Source of the DNA: Lentisphaerota bacterium
GTDB taxonomy: Bacteria; Verrucomicrobiota; Lentisphaeria; Victivallales; Victivallaceae
Reading direction: 5' to 3'
Length of the DNA: 58,000 nucleotides
NCBI GenBank assembly: GCA_015061745.1
Contig: SUWB01000015.1
Span: forward strand, 1 to 58,000
Position 1 is the first letter of the stretch. Each line of letters begins with the position of its first letter. This document shows, piece by piece, positions 25,097 to 34,121 of the stretch. A model generated the notes under the pieces. It did not search any database and was not told where the DNA came from. It was given only the letters and a program-made list of their open reading frames with translations. The position numbers and the translations under genes are program-made.

Positions 25097-27862
25097 TTAC
25101 TTCAGATTGAACTTCATTGTCTGGGAGAAGCTCTTTGCAGCTCCGGGGGCGAGGATGAAGTTTTCATAAAGAGGCTCAGCAGTCACAAGTTTGCCGTTGC
25201 TCCAGGAGTAGAAGGCAGCACTGCCGGGGAAGTTGAAAGTATATTTGTACCAGGTGGCTGCAACATTGGCGGTCATAGGTCCTGTATGGGGCACACATTT
25301 ACTGACAGCGTGCCACTTGATCTTTGCATTGGCTTTGCCGCGGATGATGCCATCATTAACAGCCAGACCGTCCAGTGTGACAGTGTAGGCTTTCTTGGGC
25401 ACAGACCAGCCGCCGATGGGAATGTTTTTGAGCCGGAATCCGATATCTTTAGCCCCTTTGCAGGGATTGCGGAACGTGACGGTCATTTCCAGAGTACCCT
25501 GGGTTTCAGTACCTCTCTTGAGAGTGAATTCCTTTTCAACGATCAGATCGGCAAGGGGATTTTCATCACCGAAACCGGCATCTTTTGCAACAGAAGCTGC
25601 AAATTTGATCCGGACGGAATCTTTTTCAAGTTTATGGGAAACAAGCTGGTATTCCAGGGGCTTCTGATTGGCAACATCATAGAAGCAGACTTCTCCGATG
25701 GCTGTGGTGGGGCCGCCCAGAGGCGTCTTTTTGCCGTTGCGCCAGGTAAGGACAGTTGCGGCAGAGGGGTTGATGATCGCCTGCTGCTGACCGACGCTGA
25801 TGGTGACGGCAGGGGATTTTTTGTGGATCATCCAGTTGATTGAGACATCCCCCTGACGGACACCCTTAAAAGAGGCTCCGCCCGCAGAGATCTTGGCAAG
25901 GATCTTGTTGAGTTCAGAAGCAATGGTGCTCTGGGCAATTGTTTTTCCGGCAGCTTTTTTGCCGTTGATTCGCAGCACGACGCAGCCGTCCACAGGAAGT
26001 TTCACAAGGAAGCCTTTGCGGACTTTGTCAGCAGTGACTCCGGAAAGATTCACTTCACCAAGGATATCGGCAACATTGATGTTGCCCTTGCCCTTGAAAG
26101 AGGGAATGGCAGCTTGCAGGTAAACTTCACGGTTTGAGTAATTGAGCAGAGTGAGGAGGTAAACCCCGTTATGTTCTTTCATCACCATACGGAGATCTTT
26201 TTTGAAATCGGGCAGCGTGACAGTAGAGACCTTACCTTTTTCATCAGCCAGTTTGGCAGAAAAGACATTTTTTGGGGTGATGACAGCTTTGGATGTGACA
26301 TCTTTGCCTTTAGCGAAAATCTCTTCCACATCTTTAACAGCACGCAGACCGTTGGTGATGCAAGTGAGCATCTTGCCGTCGAGGATGTCGCTGGGATAGA
26401 AGGTGATACCGTCTGCACCCAATGCGGCAGTTGCGATCACGTTCTGAAGGACTTTTTCAGGAGTATAACGCCTGAAGAAACGTTCAGATTCTTCGGCAGG
26501 GTCCACCCAGCTGAAGTTTTTTGTTTTGCCGAGGCGTTTTTCCTGAGTTGCAACATTGTCAAAGTAGCCGGGACCCACGGAGTAGTTCATCGGATTGAAG
26601 GCAAAGACTTTGTTGACCACGGTCGATGAGTCTACAACATCCCAGGTGTCCAGATAATTGGGGTGGGGAGTTGCTGTGCACAAGTGGATGCGGATATGGG
26701 GGAAATGTTTTTTGACAGAGGAAACAAATTTTTCAAGAATGGTTCTGTGCTGGATCGCCTTGTACTGCCGCCATTTGCGGTTCAGAGGGGCACCGTTGCG
26801 GATCTCTGTACGCTTGGGAACGGTTTTGAGCTTTGCAAATTTGGCAAAATCTTTGAGACAGTTGTCGCAGGTTCCTTCTGTCACAAAGGGTTCAAAGTCA
26901 AACCAGACATCTTTGCAGTTGGGAAAATGTTTGAACTTGCTGTTGAAGCCCCGTTTCATATACTCTCCCCAGAAAAGTCCTTCGGGGTCAGAGATAAGGT
27001 AGAGGGGACAGATAGAACCTTTGACAACCTTGCCGTTGGCATCAACAAAGGGAGGTACGCCGGGACGGGTGACAGCTCCGTTGACCATAAAGCCCAGATC
27101 CTTGAAGTTGGTTCCGGGGAATTTCATCGTGCTGTTGCGGCAGGCGAAGGTTCCGGCGTAGACGGTGAAGTTTTGGTCAATAAAAGTGTTGCGTGCTGCG
27201 GGGAATGAGTAGTTTTCCCAGCTGGCCCCGAAAAAGGGCTTTTTGTCGAACTTCTGCCAGAATGAAGTTGCCATACGGACAGGCAGAGCATCAGGCAGAT
27301 TTTTTGAACTGATATTGGTGATACCGGTTGCAAAGTATTTCAATGGAGCACTGGGGAACTTGGGGGCGGGGAGCAAAGAACCGATATAGTTCTGTTCAAA
27401 GGTCTTTTTGCCTTTTTCAAGAAAATAGAATTTGAAGTCAGCTTTTTTTCCGGCAAAGCCCTTTTCCGGAATGATGATGCAGTTGAATCCGGGCCGCCAG
27501 TTGAAAGTTTTAGGATTCATTCCGCGGACAAAACGGGCAGGAAAGGTGATCTTGTAACGGGTCATCTTGCGGCCCTTGTCGGTGAAACTTTCCTTTTTGA
27601 AAGGAATGGTCTCTGCCCAGTTTGTACGGGTTGAAACGGTACGCAGTTTCAGAAATTCCGGCAGCTCCAGAACGGCAGTAGGGGGATTTTTTGCCAGCAA
27701 TTTGCCGTCACCGCGGAACTGCAGCACCAGAGTTGAAGGATAGCCCTCAAGGAAGTTCCACTGTTTGCCCAGCCATTCAGCAGGGAAAAACTGAGAGAAT
27801 GTGACATTTGCACTCAGCATAAAGGCGGTGCAAAGCGTCAGAAGTGAAAAGAGATGTTTCAT
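25097..27862 (-). CDS. Large exported protein, glycosidase-like, unknown family
   Basis: A 921-residue protein with a signal peptide (MKHLFSLLTLCTAFMLSANV). I cannot name its family. The central part (about 290-560) reads like a TIM barrel: acidic strand ends such as DVWFDFEPF, RIHLCTATPHPNYLDTWD and LGADGITFYPSDI, plus two closely spaced Cys in CDNCLKDF. The last 330 residues look like beta-sandwich domains. No transmembrane anchor is seen. It is the third gene after the FAD oxidoreductase and a prepilin, 36 bases downstream of the latter, so it is probably a secreted carbohydrate-active enzyme under the same AraC control. Confidence 0.6.
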   Translation of the reverse strand: MKHLFSLLTLCTAFMLSANVTFSQFFPAEWLGKQWNFLEGYPSTLVLQFRGDGKLLAKNPPTAVLELPEFLKLRTVSTRTNWAETIPFKKESFTDKGRKMTRYKITFPARFVRGMNPKTFNWRPGFNCIIIPEKGFAGKKADFKFYFLEKGKKTFEQNYIGSLLPAPKFPSAPLKYFATGITNISSKNLPDALPVRMATSFWQKFDKKPFFGASWENYSFPAARNTFIDQNFTVYAGTFACRNSTMKFPGTNFKDLGFMVNGAVTRPGVPPFVDANGKVVKGSICPLYLISDPEGLFWGEYMKRGFNSKFKHFPNCKDVWFDFEPFVTEGTCDNCLKDFAKFAKLKTVPKRTEIRNGAPLNRKWRQYKAIQHRTILEKFVSSVKKHFPHIRIHLCTATPHPNYLDTWDVVDSSTVVNKVFAFNPMNYSVGPGYFDNVATQEKRLGKTKNFSWVDPAEESERFFRRYTPEKVLQNVIATAALGADGITFYPSDILDGKMLTCITNGLRAVKDVEEIFAKGKDVTSKAVITPKNVFSAKLADEKGKVSTVTLPDFKKDLRMVMKEHNGVYLLTLLNYSNREVYLQAAIPSFKGKGNINVADILGEVNLSGVTADKVRKGFLVKLPVDGCVVLRINGKKAAGKTIAQSTIASELNKILAKISAGGASFKGVRQGDVSINWMIHKKSPAVTISVGQQQAIINPSAATVLTWRNGKKTPLGGPTTAIGEVCFYDVANQKPLEYQLVSHKLEKDSVRIKFAASVAKDAGFGDENPLADLIVEKEFTLKRGTETQGTLEMTVTFRNPCKGAKDIGFRLKNIPIGGWSVPKKAYTVTLDGLAVNDGIIRGKANAKIKWHAVSKCVPHTGPMTANVAATWYKYTFNFPGSAAFYSWSNGKLVTAEPLYENFILAPGAAKSFSQTMKFNLK

Positions 27863-27898
27863 TCGTTTTGTGTCCTTAAAGTTTATCTGTATGATTTT

Positions 27899-28705
27899 TT
27901 AATTCATTGCACACCATTCACCGCCGCCCCACAAGACGGTTGTGTGAAGTTTCGATTTCCCGACGTGACCGTCAACAAAACCGAAATTGGCATAGCCGCC
28001 TGTAAGAGAGTCGTTACGTTCGGAACGTTTGCCGCTGGTGCCGTGACGGGCTTCGATACAAGGATTGAAGTCATTACGCATAATCATCGGTTCTGTTCCG
28101 GTGATTATGAATCTCTTGAAGGAGTTGGTTATGGTCTGCTTGATATAACCGTTGAAAGAGACCAGATTGGACTGGGCATAGCCGCCTACACGAACCCATC
28201 TTGAGTAGGCGTCAGCCACGATTCCGGCGGCGGCGGGGCGAAGAATTGAACCGGTTTTGATGGGGGCTTTGCCATCTTCCCATTTCCAGTCTGTCTGATG
28301 TCCCAGCACCCGGGCCCAGGTGTAATTGGTCTTCCATATTCTGTTGTCAGAACCTGAAACAACTTCGGGTTCGCTGGGGCAGACCAGGACACCGGCTTTG
28401 CCGGCGGCTGAATTGGTGCTGTCATATCCTGTGGAACCGAACCATTTGCCGGAGGCGACAGTTTCAGACCAGAAACGGTTGACTGCATCGATCCCCTGAA
28501 ATTGAACGTTGGCAGGGATCATAAATCCATTATTGCTGTCGGCATAAAAAGCATTGGAAGTGCAAATCTGCTTCAGATTGTTGACGCAGGTGCTGGTACG
28601 GGCCCGTTCCCGGGCCTGCTGCAAAGCCGGCAGAAGCATTGCTGCCAATATGGCAATAATAGCAATAACAACAAGCAGTTCGATCAGAGTGAAATGTCTT
28701 TTCAT
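27899..28705 (-). CDS. Prepilin-like pseudopilin with H-X9-DG motif
   Basis: A 268-residue protein with a type IV prepilin-like N-terminus ([18 protein letters not shown], then helix to LQQARERAR). The residue before the mature Phe is His, not the usual Gly, and Glu5 is kept. The globular part ends with GFVDGHVG, the H-X9-DG box of DUF1559/pseudopilins common in PVC bacteria. I chose 28705 because AAGGAG lies 11 bases upstream; the open frame extends 52 codons earlier without support. It sits between a FAD oxidoreductase and a large exported protein. The role in secretion is inferred; no assembly genes are in the window. Confidence 0.85.
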   Translation of the reverse strand: MKRHFTLIELLVVIAIIAILAAMLLPALQQARERARTSTCVNNLKQICTSNAFYADSNNGFMIPANVQFQGIDAVNRFWSETVASGKWFGSTGYDSTNSAAGKAGVLVCPSEPEVVSGSDNRIWKTNYTWARVLGHQTDWKWEDGKAPIKTGSILRPAAAGIVADAYSRWVRVGGYAQSNLVSFNGYIKQTITNSFKRFIITGTEPMIMRNDFNPCIEARHGTSGKRSERNDSLTGGYANFGFVDGHVGKSKLHTTVLWGGGEWCAMN

Positions 28706-28721
28706 CTTAAAAATATCTCCT

Positions 28722-29906
28722 TTATTTACTTGAAGCGTTGAAATAATAACCATCTGAAATATGCATAATACCGTTTGTTTTGACAAGTTCTTTTTGCAGA
28801 GAAGCAACTGAAAGTTCTGCCGGGTCGATTTGCTGTTCAGAAGCCATCGCTGCGGCGACACCGGCGGCTTCGCCCGTCATCGCAGCGGCGGGGATCACTC
28901 TGAAAATTTCCCAGGCATCGCCTGAAGAGTTGATACAGCGGCCCGCAGCAAGAGCTCCTCTTACCTGCCGGGAAAGGAGTGCTCCGTATGGAGTTTCCCA
29001 GGCGGGAGCTTTTTTACGCCAGTCGGCGGCGACTCCGATAGAGTCTTCAAAACGCATTCCGGCTTCACCTGTTTTGATTTCGGCAAAGGCATCGATACGG
29101 GCGATCTTGCGGGTCTGAGGCATCATCGGCAGGTGAACAGGATAAATCGTTTTGCGCTGTTGAGCAGACAACGCATCGTAATGGGCCCTGATCGCCTTAT
29201 ACTGGCGGCGGATGAATTCCTGCATTTCAGCACTGCTCAAGACCTGTTCCATTGAACCGTCTTTTTCCGGTATCGGCATCGGCTGTACGTGCAGATCACC
29301 GGTCAAGGGGAAGTGCTCTTTGTTTTCAGCGTTGACTTCCATTACCCAGGGATTGTGATAGTTTGTTTCAGGGAACACTTGAGCTCCTGCCATACGGAAC
29401 AGATAGGCTCCGCCTGTTGCATCTATGAAGCAGTCTGCTGAAATCTGTTCTTTTTCGCAGCCGCAAAAGATTTCGATCTCTTCGATCCTGTTTTGAGCGT
29501 TGGTGCGGACACCTGTTACGGTTGTTTCCAAAAGAAGTTCTGTGCCGGATTCTCTGACCATTTTTTCAAGGGTGAGCATATAACCTGCCGGAGAAAAACA
29601 GCAACGGTAACGATCCCTTGAATTACCGGGATTACCCACACCTTCGCCGCCCCATTTTTCACCCAGGGAAAAGGGACCGTATTCCTGACAACGGATCAGG
29701 AGTTCTTCGGTAATGGATGAGGCAATGACCTTGTCCCGGTCATCTGAAATAGGCAGATATATGTAGATGAGGCCGGAAGTCGCCAAGCCGCCCGGAACAG
29801 ATTGTTTCTCAATCAGCAGCACTTTTTTGTTCCGGCGTGAGGCGGCCAGCGCAGCGGCAACTCCGGCAATGCCGCCGCCGCAGACCACTATGTCATAATG
29901 TTTCAT
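28722..29906 (-). CDS. FAD-dependent oxidoreductase (FAD_oxidored/GIDA-like)
   Basis: A 394-residue flavoprotein with the Rossmann dinucleotide motif [14 protein letters not shown] (9-22), then [17 protein letters not shown], the family stretch after it, and a C-terminal FAD-closing region near [17 protein letters not shown]. Relatives are annotated as FAD-dependent oxidoreductases of the xanthan lyase/tartrate-dehydrogenase-like group. AGGAG precedes the ATG by 9 bases. It is first in an operon with prepilin and an exported protein, and its promoter is next to a direct-repeat operator. Oxidation of a sugar or cyclitol is plausible; the substrate is unknown. Confidence 0.85.
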   Translation of the reverse strand: MKHYDIVVCGGGIAGVAAALAASRRNKKVLLIEKQSVPGGLATSGLIYIYLPISDDRDKVIASSITEELLIRCQEYGPFSLGEKWGGEGVGNPGNSRDRYRCCFSPAGYMLTLEKMVRESGTELLLETTVTGVRTNAQNRIEEIEIFCGCEKEQISADCFIDATGGAYLFRMAGAQVFPETNYHNPWVMEVNAENKEHFPLTGDLHVQPMPIPEKDGSMEQVLSSAEMQEFIRRQYKAIRAHYDALSAQQRKTIYPVHLPMMPQTRKIARIDAFAEIKTGEAGMRFEDSIGVAADWRKKAPAWETPYGALLSRQVRGALAAGRCINSSGDAWEIFRVIPAAAMTGEAAGVAAAMASEQQIDPAELSVASLQKELVKTNGIMHISDGYYFNASSK

Positions 29907-29960
29907 CGGGATAAACTCCTGTTGATGCTGGTTCTGTCGGACTCTAAATATCTTACATAT

Positions 29961-29989
29961 AATATAAGCAGGGAGTGGGAAATATACAA
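29961..29989 (-). promoter_or_regulatory. Promoter of the FAD oxidoreductase operon
   Basis: Minus strand TTGTAT (29984-29989), 17 bases, TATATT (29961-29966). The operator repeats begin immediately upstream of the -35, the usual place for an AraC-type activator. Confidence 0.7.
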
Positions 29990-30031
29990 TGTTGTATCGT
30001 ATCAAAAAATATTGTCATATTGTATCAAAAG
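29990..30031. promoter_or_regulatory. Direct-repeat operator, probable AraC-family binding site
   Basis: Two related 19-base half-sites, TGTTGTATCGTATCAAAAA (29990-30008) and TGTCATATTGTATCAAAAG (30013-30031), match at 14 of 19 positions and start 23 bases apart, close to two helical turns. They lie between divergent promoters of the FAD oxidoreductase operon and the AraC gene at 30133. Confidence 0.65.
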
Positions 30032-30065
30032 AAGATGCTTTGACAATAGAAAATCATAAAAACAT

Positions 30066-30094
30066 TTGCAAAAACAGTTTTCCGGTATTATATT
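30066..30094 (+). promoter_or_regulatory. Promoter of the AraC/serine hydrolase operon
   Basis: TTGCAA (30066-30071), 17 bases, TATATT (30089-30094), 38 bases before the regulator start. Confidence 0.7.
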
Positions 30095-30132
30095 TGAAAT
30101 GAAACAAGATGTGGTTCAAAAGGAGTTGTTCT

Positions 30133-31017
30133 ATGAGGTGGATGAGTCCTGAAATAGGCAAATTTCCCAGAAAAGGGCGTTTCCCGATCCGGGTGAACCG
30201 GGTTTTTTATTGTGACAACAGCTGTTTTCGCGGTCAGGGTGCGGGAATCGTCTGCAAGGAATTTGAAGTCAGTTTACGCCTTTATTCTGAAGCGGAACGC
30301 TGTCTTGACAAAATCGATAATCAGGTTATGGGGATTTCTTTTCCCAATACTGTGTTCAAAAAAAAGGGAATGAGAATTACTCTGTCCGGCGAATTGCCGA
30401 GAGATACGATCGCTTTTAATTTTGATGAAACTCAGGTGGAACTGCTGAAAAGTTGGGGACTGATCCCGGAAGAAGATTTCTGGGAAATACGTCTTACAGA
30501 GGAACTTTCCGGACTCGTCAGCCGTTTGCGTCATCTGATCGCCCGCTATACTGTGGAGGATATGATCGACCAGCTGGACTGGGTGTGCCTGCAGATTATG
30601 CGTGAACTTGTCCGGCAGCGTCGTCCGGAGCCGGTGTGGAATTCTGCCGAAAGCCGTATCAAAGAAGCAGCTCTTTATTTGCTTCACGGATACGATAGGG
30701 AGCTCAATTGTGATGAAGTGGCTTCCCGTTTCGGATTTTCACACGCCGCATTTTTCCGGGAATGGAAGAAATTTTTTGATGTGTCCCCTAAAAATTATGT
30801 CCTCGAATATCGTTTGCAGGAGGCCGCCCGGCGATTGAGCCAGAGCAGCGTACCTGTGGTCGATATTGTGAAAGAGGTGCATTTTTCAGGTGTGACCGCT
30901 TTTTACCGGAAATTCAAAGAACGTTTCGGGGTGACTCCCGATTTTTTCCGCAAAAACAATTCCGGCAGAGTGAACGACGACAACTCAGCCAAAGAGTCAA
31001 GGATTTTTGATAAATGA
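30133..31017 (+). CDS. AraC-family transcriptional regulator
   Basis: A 294-residue regulator with an unrecognised N-terminal sensing part and a C-terminal double helix-turn-helix (about 195-290): LNCDEVASRFGFSHAAFFREWKKFF and the second helix pair VDIVKEVHFSGVTAFYRKFKERFGVTP. I chose 30133 because AAGGAG ends 7 bases upstream; the ATG at 30109 has none. It overlaps the serine hydrolase gene by ATGA. The direct-repeat operator just upstream suggests control of both divergent operons, probably in response to a sugar or a product of the neighbouring enzymes. Confidence 0.92.
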   Translation: MRWMSPEIGKFPRKGRFPIRVNRVFYCDNSCFRGQGAGIVCKEFEVSLRLYSEAERCLDKIDNQVMGISFPNTVFKKKGMRITLSGELPRDTIAFNFDETQVELLKSWGLIPEEDFWEIRLTEELSGLVSRLRHLIARYTVEDMIDQLDWVCLQIMRELVRQRRPEPVWNSAESRIKEAALYLLHGYDRELNCDEVASRFGFSHAAFFREWKKFFDVSPKNYVLEYRLQEAARRLSQSSVPVVDIVKEVHFSGVTAFYRKFKERFGVTPDFFRKNNSGRVNDDNSAKESRIFDK

Positions 31018-32420
31018 ATTATGAACTCCCCCGCAGTACCCCTGAAGCTCAAGGGGTTTCTTCTGAAGTGATGACAGATGTGTTGAAACGTCTCAATGAA
31101 TTTGAGTATCTGAAAGGAATCATATTCCTGCGTCACGGACACATTATTACTGAAAGTTTCTGGAAACCCTACGATCCGGAAGTCCCTACGGCTCTCTGGT
31201 CTTTGAGCAAAAGTTTTACTTCCTGTGCTGTGGGACTTGCACAAGCGGAAAAACGACTGTCGATCAAGGATAAACTGATTGACTTTTTCCCCGAATATCG
31301 CTCTTTTGTTACCGATGAAAAAATGTTCAAAGTCACTTTGCAGGATCTGCTGACGATGCGCAGCGGACATCCCCAATGTGCTTTTTCATACGCCCGGGCC
31401 GACATTGCCAGTGACTGGGTACGGGGATTTTTGAGCTCTCCTTTGAAGTTTGAACCGGGAACTCATTTCGCTTACAACTCTCTTGGAACTTATATGCTCA
31501 GTGCCGTTGTCAGACGGGTGACGGGATTGAATGTAAGAGAATATCTCACCCCCAGACTTTTCCAAGTTCTGGGGATCGTTCCCGGAAAATGGGAGTGCTG
31601 TCCCGCAGGAACCAATTGCGGCGGTTTCGGATTTTATCTGCGTACGGCAGATGTTGCCAAATTCACCCAGCTGATTCTGAATAAAGGTGTATGGCAGGGA
31701 AAACAAATATTGCCCCCGGATTATCTGGCTGATGCTCTGACTCCGCACGCTGACAACTCGATGAACGATCTGCCTGATTGGCAAGCTGGATACGGCTATC
31801 AGTTCTGGCGTTCCCGTCACGGATTCCGGGGGGACGGTGCCTGCGGACAATATGGGATCATCTTGCCCGCAGAGGATATGGCAATTGCTGTGACTGCTTC
31901 TATGGGAGCTATGGGGAAGGTCCTTGATCTGTTGTGGGAAAAACTGCTGCCCGCTCTCAAAGATGAACCTTTGAAAGGGGGCGGAACAGAAGCCGTTTCC
32001 ACTTCTTTTGTCATTGCTCCGGCAGAAAGTTCGGTATCTGTACCCAATAAAAACTGTTCAATGGAACTGCTGCCCAATTCTGCCGGAATTGAAAAGATAT
32101 CTCTTGTTTCCGGTTCAGATGCGTGTACTGTGTCTTTTACAACCGCCCGGGGCGTGGAGGAGATCAGGGCGGGATTCGGCAAATTTATTCCGACTTCTCT
32201 GCAATTGCAGGATTCAGCTCCTCACCCTTTAGCGGCCTGTGCCGCGTGGAAAGATGAAAGCACCCTTGAGATCCGTCTGCTGTATATCGACAGTACTTTC
32301 AGAGATACCTGGACTTTTGAATTCAAAAAGGAAAATGCCGAACTCCGCTGGCAAAGTGTCTGTTCCCTTTTCCGCCCCCAACTGCCGCCTTTGACTGTCA
32401 AGCGGTTTATTGAAGAATAA
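31014..32420 (+). CDS. Beta-lactamase-family serine hydrolase
   Basis: A 468-residue penicillin-binding-protein/class C beta-lactamase-fold hydrolase. The nucleophile motif is S63-L-S-K66 in ALWSLSKSF; a YNS tyrosine motif lies near residue 154, and GQYG near 285 takes the third-box position. The C-terminal 130 residues are an extra beta domain. There is no signal peptide, so it works in the cytoplasm, unlike true beta-lactamases; esterase or amide hydrolase activity is more likely. It is coupled to the AraC gene by ATGA. It could act on the same substrate as the divergent operon. Confidence 0.85.
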   Translation: MNYELPRSTPEAQGVSSEVMTDVLKRLNEFEYLKGIIFLRHGHIITESFWKPYDPEVPTALWSLSKSFTSCAVGLAQAEKRLSIKDKLIDFFPEYRSFVTDEKMFKVTLQDLLTMRSGHPQCAFSYARADIASDWVRGFLSSPLKFEPGTHFAYNSLGTYMLSAVVRRVTGLNVREYLTPRLFQVLGIVPGKWECCPAGTNCGGFGFYLRTADVAKFTQLILNKGVWQGKQILPPDYLADALTPHADNSMNDLPDWQAGYGYQFWRSRHGFRGDGACGQYGIILPAEDMAIAVTASMGAMGKVLDLLWEKLLPALKDEPLKGGGTEAVSTSFVIAPAESSVSVPNKNCSMELLPNSAGIEKISLVSGSDACTVSFTTARGVEEIRAGFGKFIPTSLQLQDSAPHPLAACAAWKDESTLEIRLLYIDSTFRDTWTFEFKKENAELRWQSVCSLFRPQLPPLTVKRFIEE

Positions 32421-32424
32421 CACG

Positions 32425-33162
32425 ATGCAGACCGCCAACTTCATTGCAGCTGGAGTGCTTTTCTCTCTTGTACCTTTGTTGTGCTTTTATCTGATATACC
32501 GGGAGCAGGCACGCCCCCGGAAACGCTGGTATCTGTGTTTGCTCTATGTTTTGCTGCTTTTGCTTTACTGCTGGATCCTCAGTTCCTGGACCGTATATCT
32601 CAGGAGCATTACACCTTTTGAAATTATTAATCAGGAACGCCGCCTTTTCTGGGAAATGTTCCGCCAGGCATTGACAGAAAGCAGTTCCTTTGCCGGAGCA
32701 GTTCAAAAAATGGAGGCCGCAGCGGAGGGATTGCAGCACGAGATCGCCCGTTTTCTGCATCCCTTTGCTCTGCAAGGAGTGCTCTTTATGTCCGCAGGGG
32801 GATTTTTTCTTGCCGCCGGTATCGGAAGTGTGCTGTACAGCTTCAGAAAAAATCTTTCCCCCTGGATCCTGACTTTGCTGGTTGCATTTGCCGCCGCCGG
32901 ATTTGGGGGCGGATATCATCAATATTATTTCGGGCAGCGTATGAAAGTAAGAATGAAAAATTTGCTGAGGATGCAAATTGAACAACTGCAGGAATATGCT
33001 CTCAGCGGCACTCAGGGAAACAAGGGAAATAAAAAATTGCGTTCCAATGGTGAAATCGCTGAATTTCTGCCCCGTTATCTGGAATCAAGCCCCAAGACAT
33101 TGAGTGAAAAATGGCAGACACTTGAAAAAGGCTTCTTTGTACCCTCGGGAGGAAAACCTTGA
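32425..33162 (+). CDS. Hypothetical membrane protein
   Basis: A 245-residue protein I do not recognise. Two N-terminal hydrophobic helices (about 5-25, 35-58), a charged coiled region with ERRLFWEMFRQAL and VQKMEAAAEGL, two more helices (about 115-135, 148-167), then a charged C-terminal tail. No catalytic motif is seen. It starts 4 bases after the serine hydrolase stop; a TTG five codons upstream would overlap it. It presumably shares the AraC-headed transcript. Confidence 0.6.
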   Translation: MQTANFIAAGVLFSLVPLLCFYLIYREQARPRKRWYLCLLYVLLLLLYCWILSSWTVYLRSITPFEIINQERRLFWEMFRQALTESSSFAGAVQKMEAAAEGLQHEIARFLHPFALQGVLFMSAGGFFLAAGIGSVLYSFRKNLSPWILTLLVAFAAAGFGGGYHQYYFGQRMKVRMKNLLRMQIEQLQEYALSGTQGNKGNKKLRSNGEIAEFLPRYLESSPKTLSEKWQTLEKGFFVPSGGKP

Positions 33163-33195
33163 TTTTTTCTGAAAATGCACATATTTAAGCAATAG

Positions 33196-33224
33196 ATTGA
33201 GCGAAACGCTCAATGTTTGTTAAA
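33196..33224 (+). terminator. Weak terminator-like hairpin
   Basis: ATTGAGCG (33196-33203) and CGCTCAAT (33207-33214) with an AAA loop, followed by GTTTGTT. It separates the membrane-protein gene from the DeoR operon. Confidence 0.55.
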
Positions 33225-33238
33225 TTTGCGTGAAGTGC

Positions 33239-33267
33239 TTGAAATGACCATTGCAATATGCTATCTT
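33239..33267 (+). promoter_or_regulatory. Promoter of the DeoR catabolic operon
   Basis: TTGAAA (33239-33244), 17 bases, TATCTT (33262-33267), about 26 bases before the GTG start of the regulator. Confidence 0.65.
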
Positions 33268-33292
33268 ATAGGCAGTAACAACAGGTGAACAA

Positions 33293-34096
33293 GTGGGAAT
33301 AAAAGAGAAAAATCAGGAAAAACTCCTGCGTATGCTCAACAGCCACGGCTCTTTGAGCATTGCTGCCATAGAGAAAGCACTCCGGCTTTCAGCAGCTTCT
33401 GTCCGCCGTTATCTTGCCGATATGGAACGTGCCGGTCAGCTTCACCGTTATCACGGCGGTGCCCGGGCAGCTGTCGAAAAGGGGGGAGGCAGTTACCAGT
33501 TTTATGAAGCGTCTTCCTCTTTTACCGCAGAAAAACACCTGATCGGAAGAATGGCTGCCGAACTTATCACAGATCACGACAGACTTTTTTTTGACTCCGG
33601 AACTACTGTCCTTGAGTGCGGAAATGTCCTGGCAGAGATACTGAGTTCCGGAATGCTCAAAGATTTGCGTATCGTTACCAATTCTCTGGCATTTGCTTCA
33701 GGATTGATTCCGCTTTGTCCTGTAATGCTTACAGGGGGGATGATCCGTCACTCCCGTATGGATCTTTGCGGCAGTGCTGCTCTTGAAAATGTCCGGCACT
33801 ACAACTTTACCAAAGCGATCCTGGGAACTGATGCCATTTCAAATACCGGTGAACTCAGTACAACTGATGAAGATACCGCCGCCCTTGCCGCAGCTGTTTG
33901 GGAACGCAGTGATGAAGTCTTTATTCTTGCTGACAGTTCAAAATTGGGCAAAAGCTCTTTTGTCCCCTATGGCACATTGAGCAACAGCCGCACAACTTTG
34001 ATAACCGATCATCTGGCGGATGCCAAAGTGCTTGAGGAACTGCGGCAGCTGGGGGGCCGGGTGATTATTGCTTCGCCTGCCAATGATATGAAATGA
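33293..34096 (+). CDS. DeoR-family transcriptional regulator
   Basis: A 267-residue repressor-type protein. The N-terminal helix-turn-helix (about 8-58) has AAIEKALRLSAASVRRYLADME and the RYHGGAR that follows the DNA helix in DeoR members. The effector domain has LFFDSGTTVLE (about 98-108), VTNSL, LTGG and AILGTDAIS, the sugar-phosphate-isomerase-like DeoRC fold that senses phosphorylated sugars. GTG start with AGGTGA 4 bases upstream. As first gene of the operon it probably represses itself and the downstream genes until a sugar phosphate accumulates. Confidence 0.92.
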   Translation: MGIKEKNQEKLLRMLNSHGSLSIAAIEKALRLSAASVRRYLADMERAGQLHRYHGGARAAVEKGGGSYQFYEASSSFTAEKHLIGRMAAELITDHDRLFFDSGTTVLECGNVLAEILSSGMLKDLRIVTNSLAFASGLIPLCPVMLTGGMIRHSRMDLCGSAALENVRHYNFTKAILGTDAISNTGELSTTDEDTAALAAAVWERSDEVFILADSSKLGKSSFVPYGTLSNSRTTLITDHLADAKVLEELRQLGGRVIIASPANDMK

Positions 34097-34121
34097 AAAT
34101 ATTGAATTGAAGGTAAATATA

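Noticed and set aside
31014..32420. Beta-lactamase
   Set aside because: There is no signal peptide, and it is coupled to an AraC regulator in a catabolic setting.
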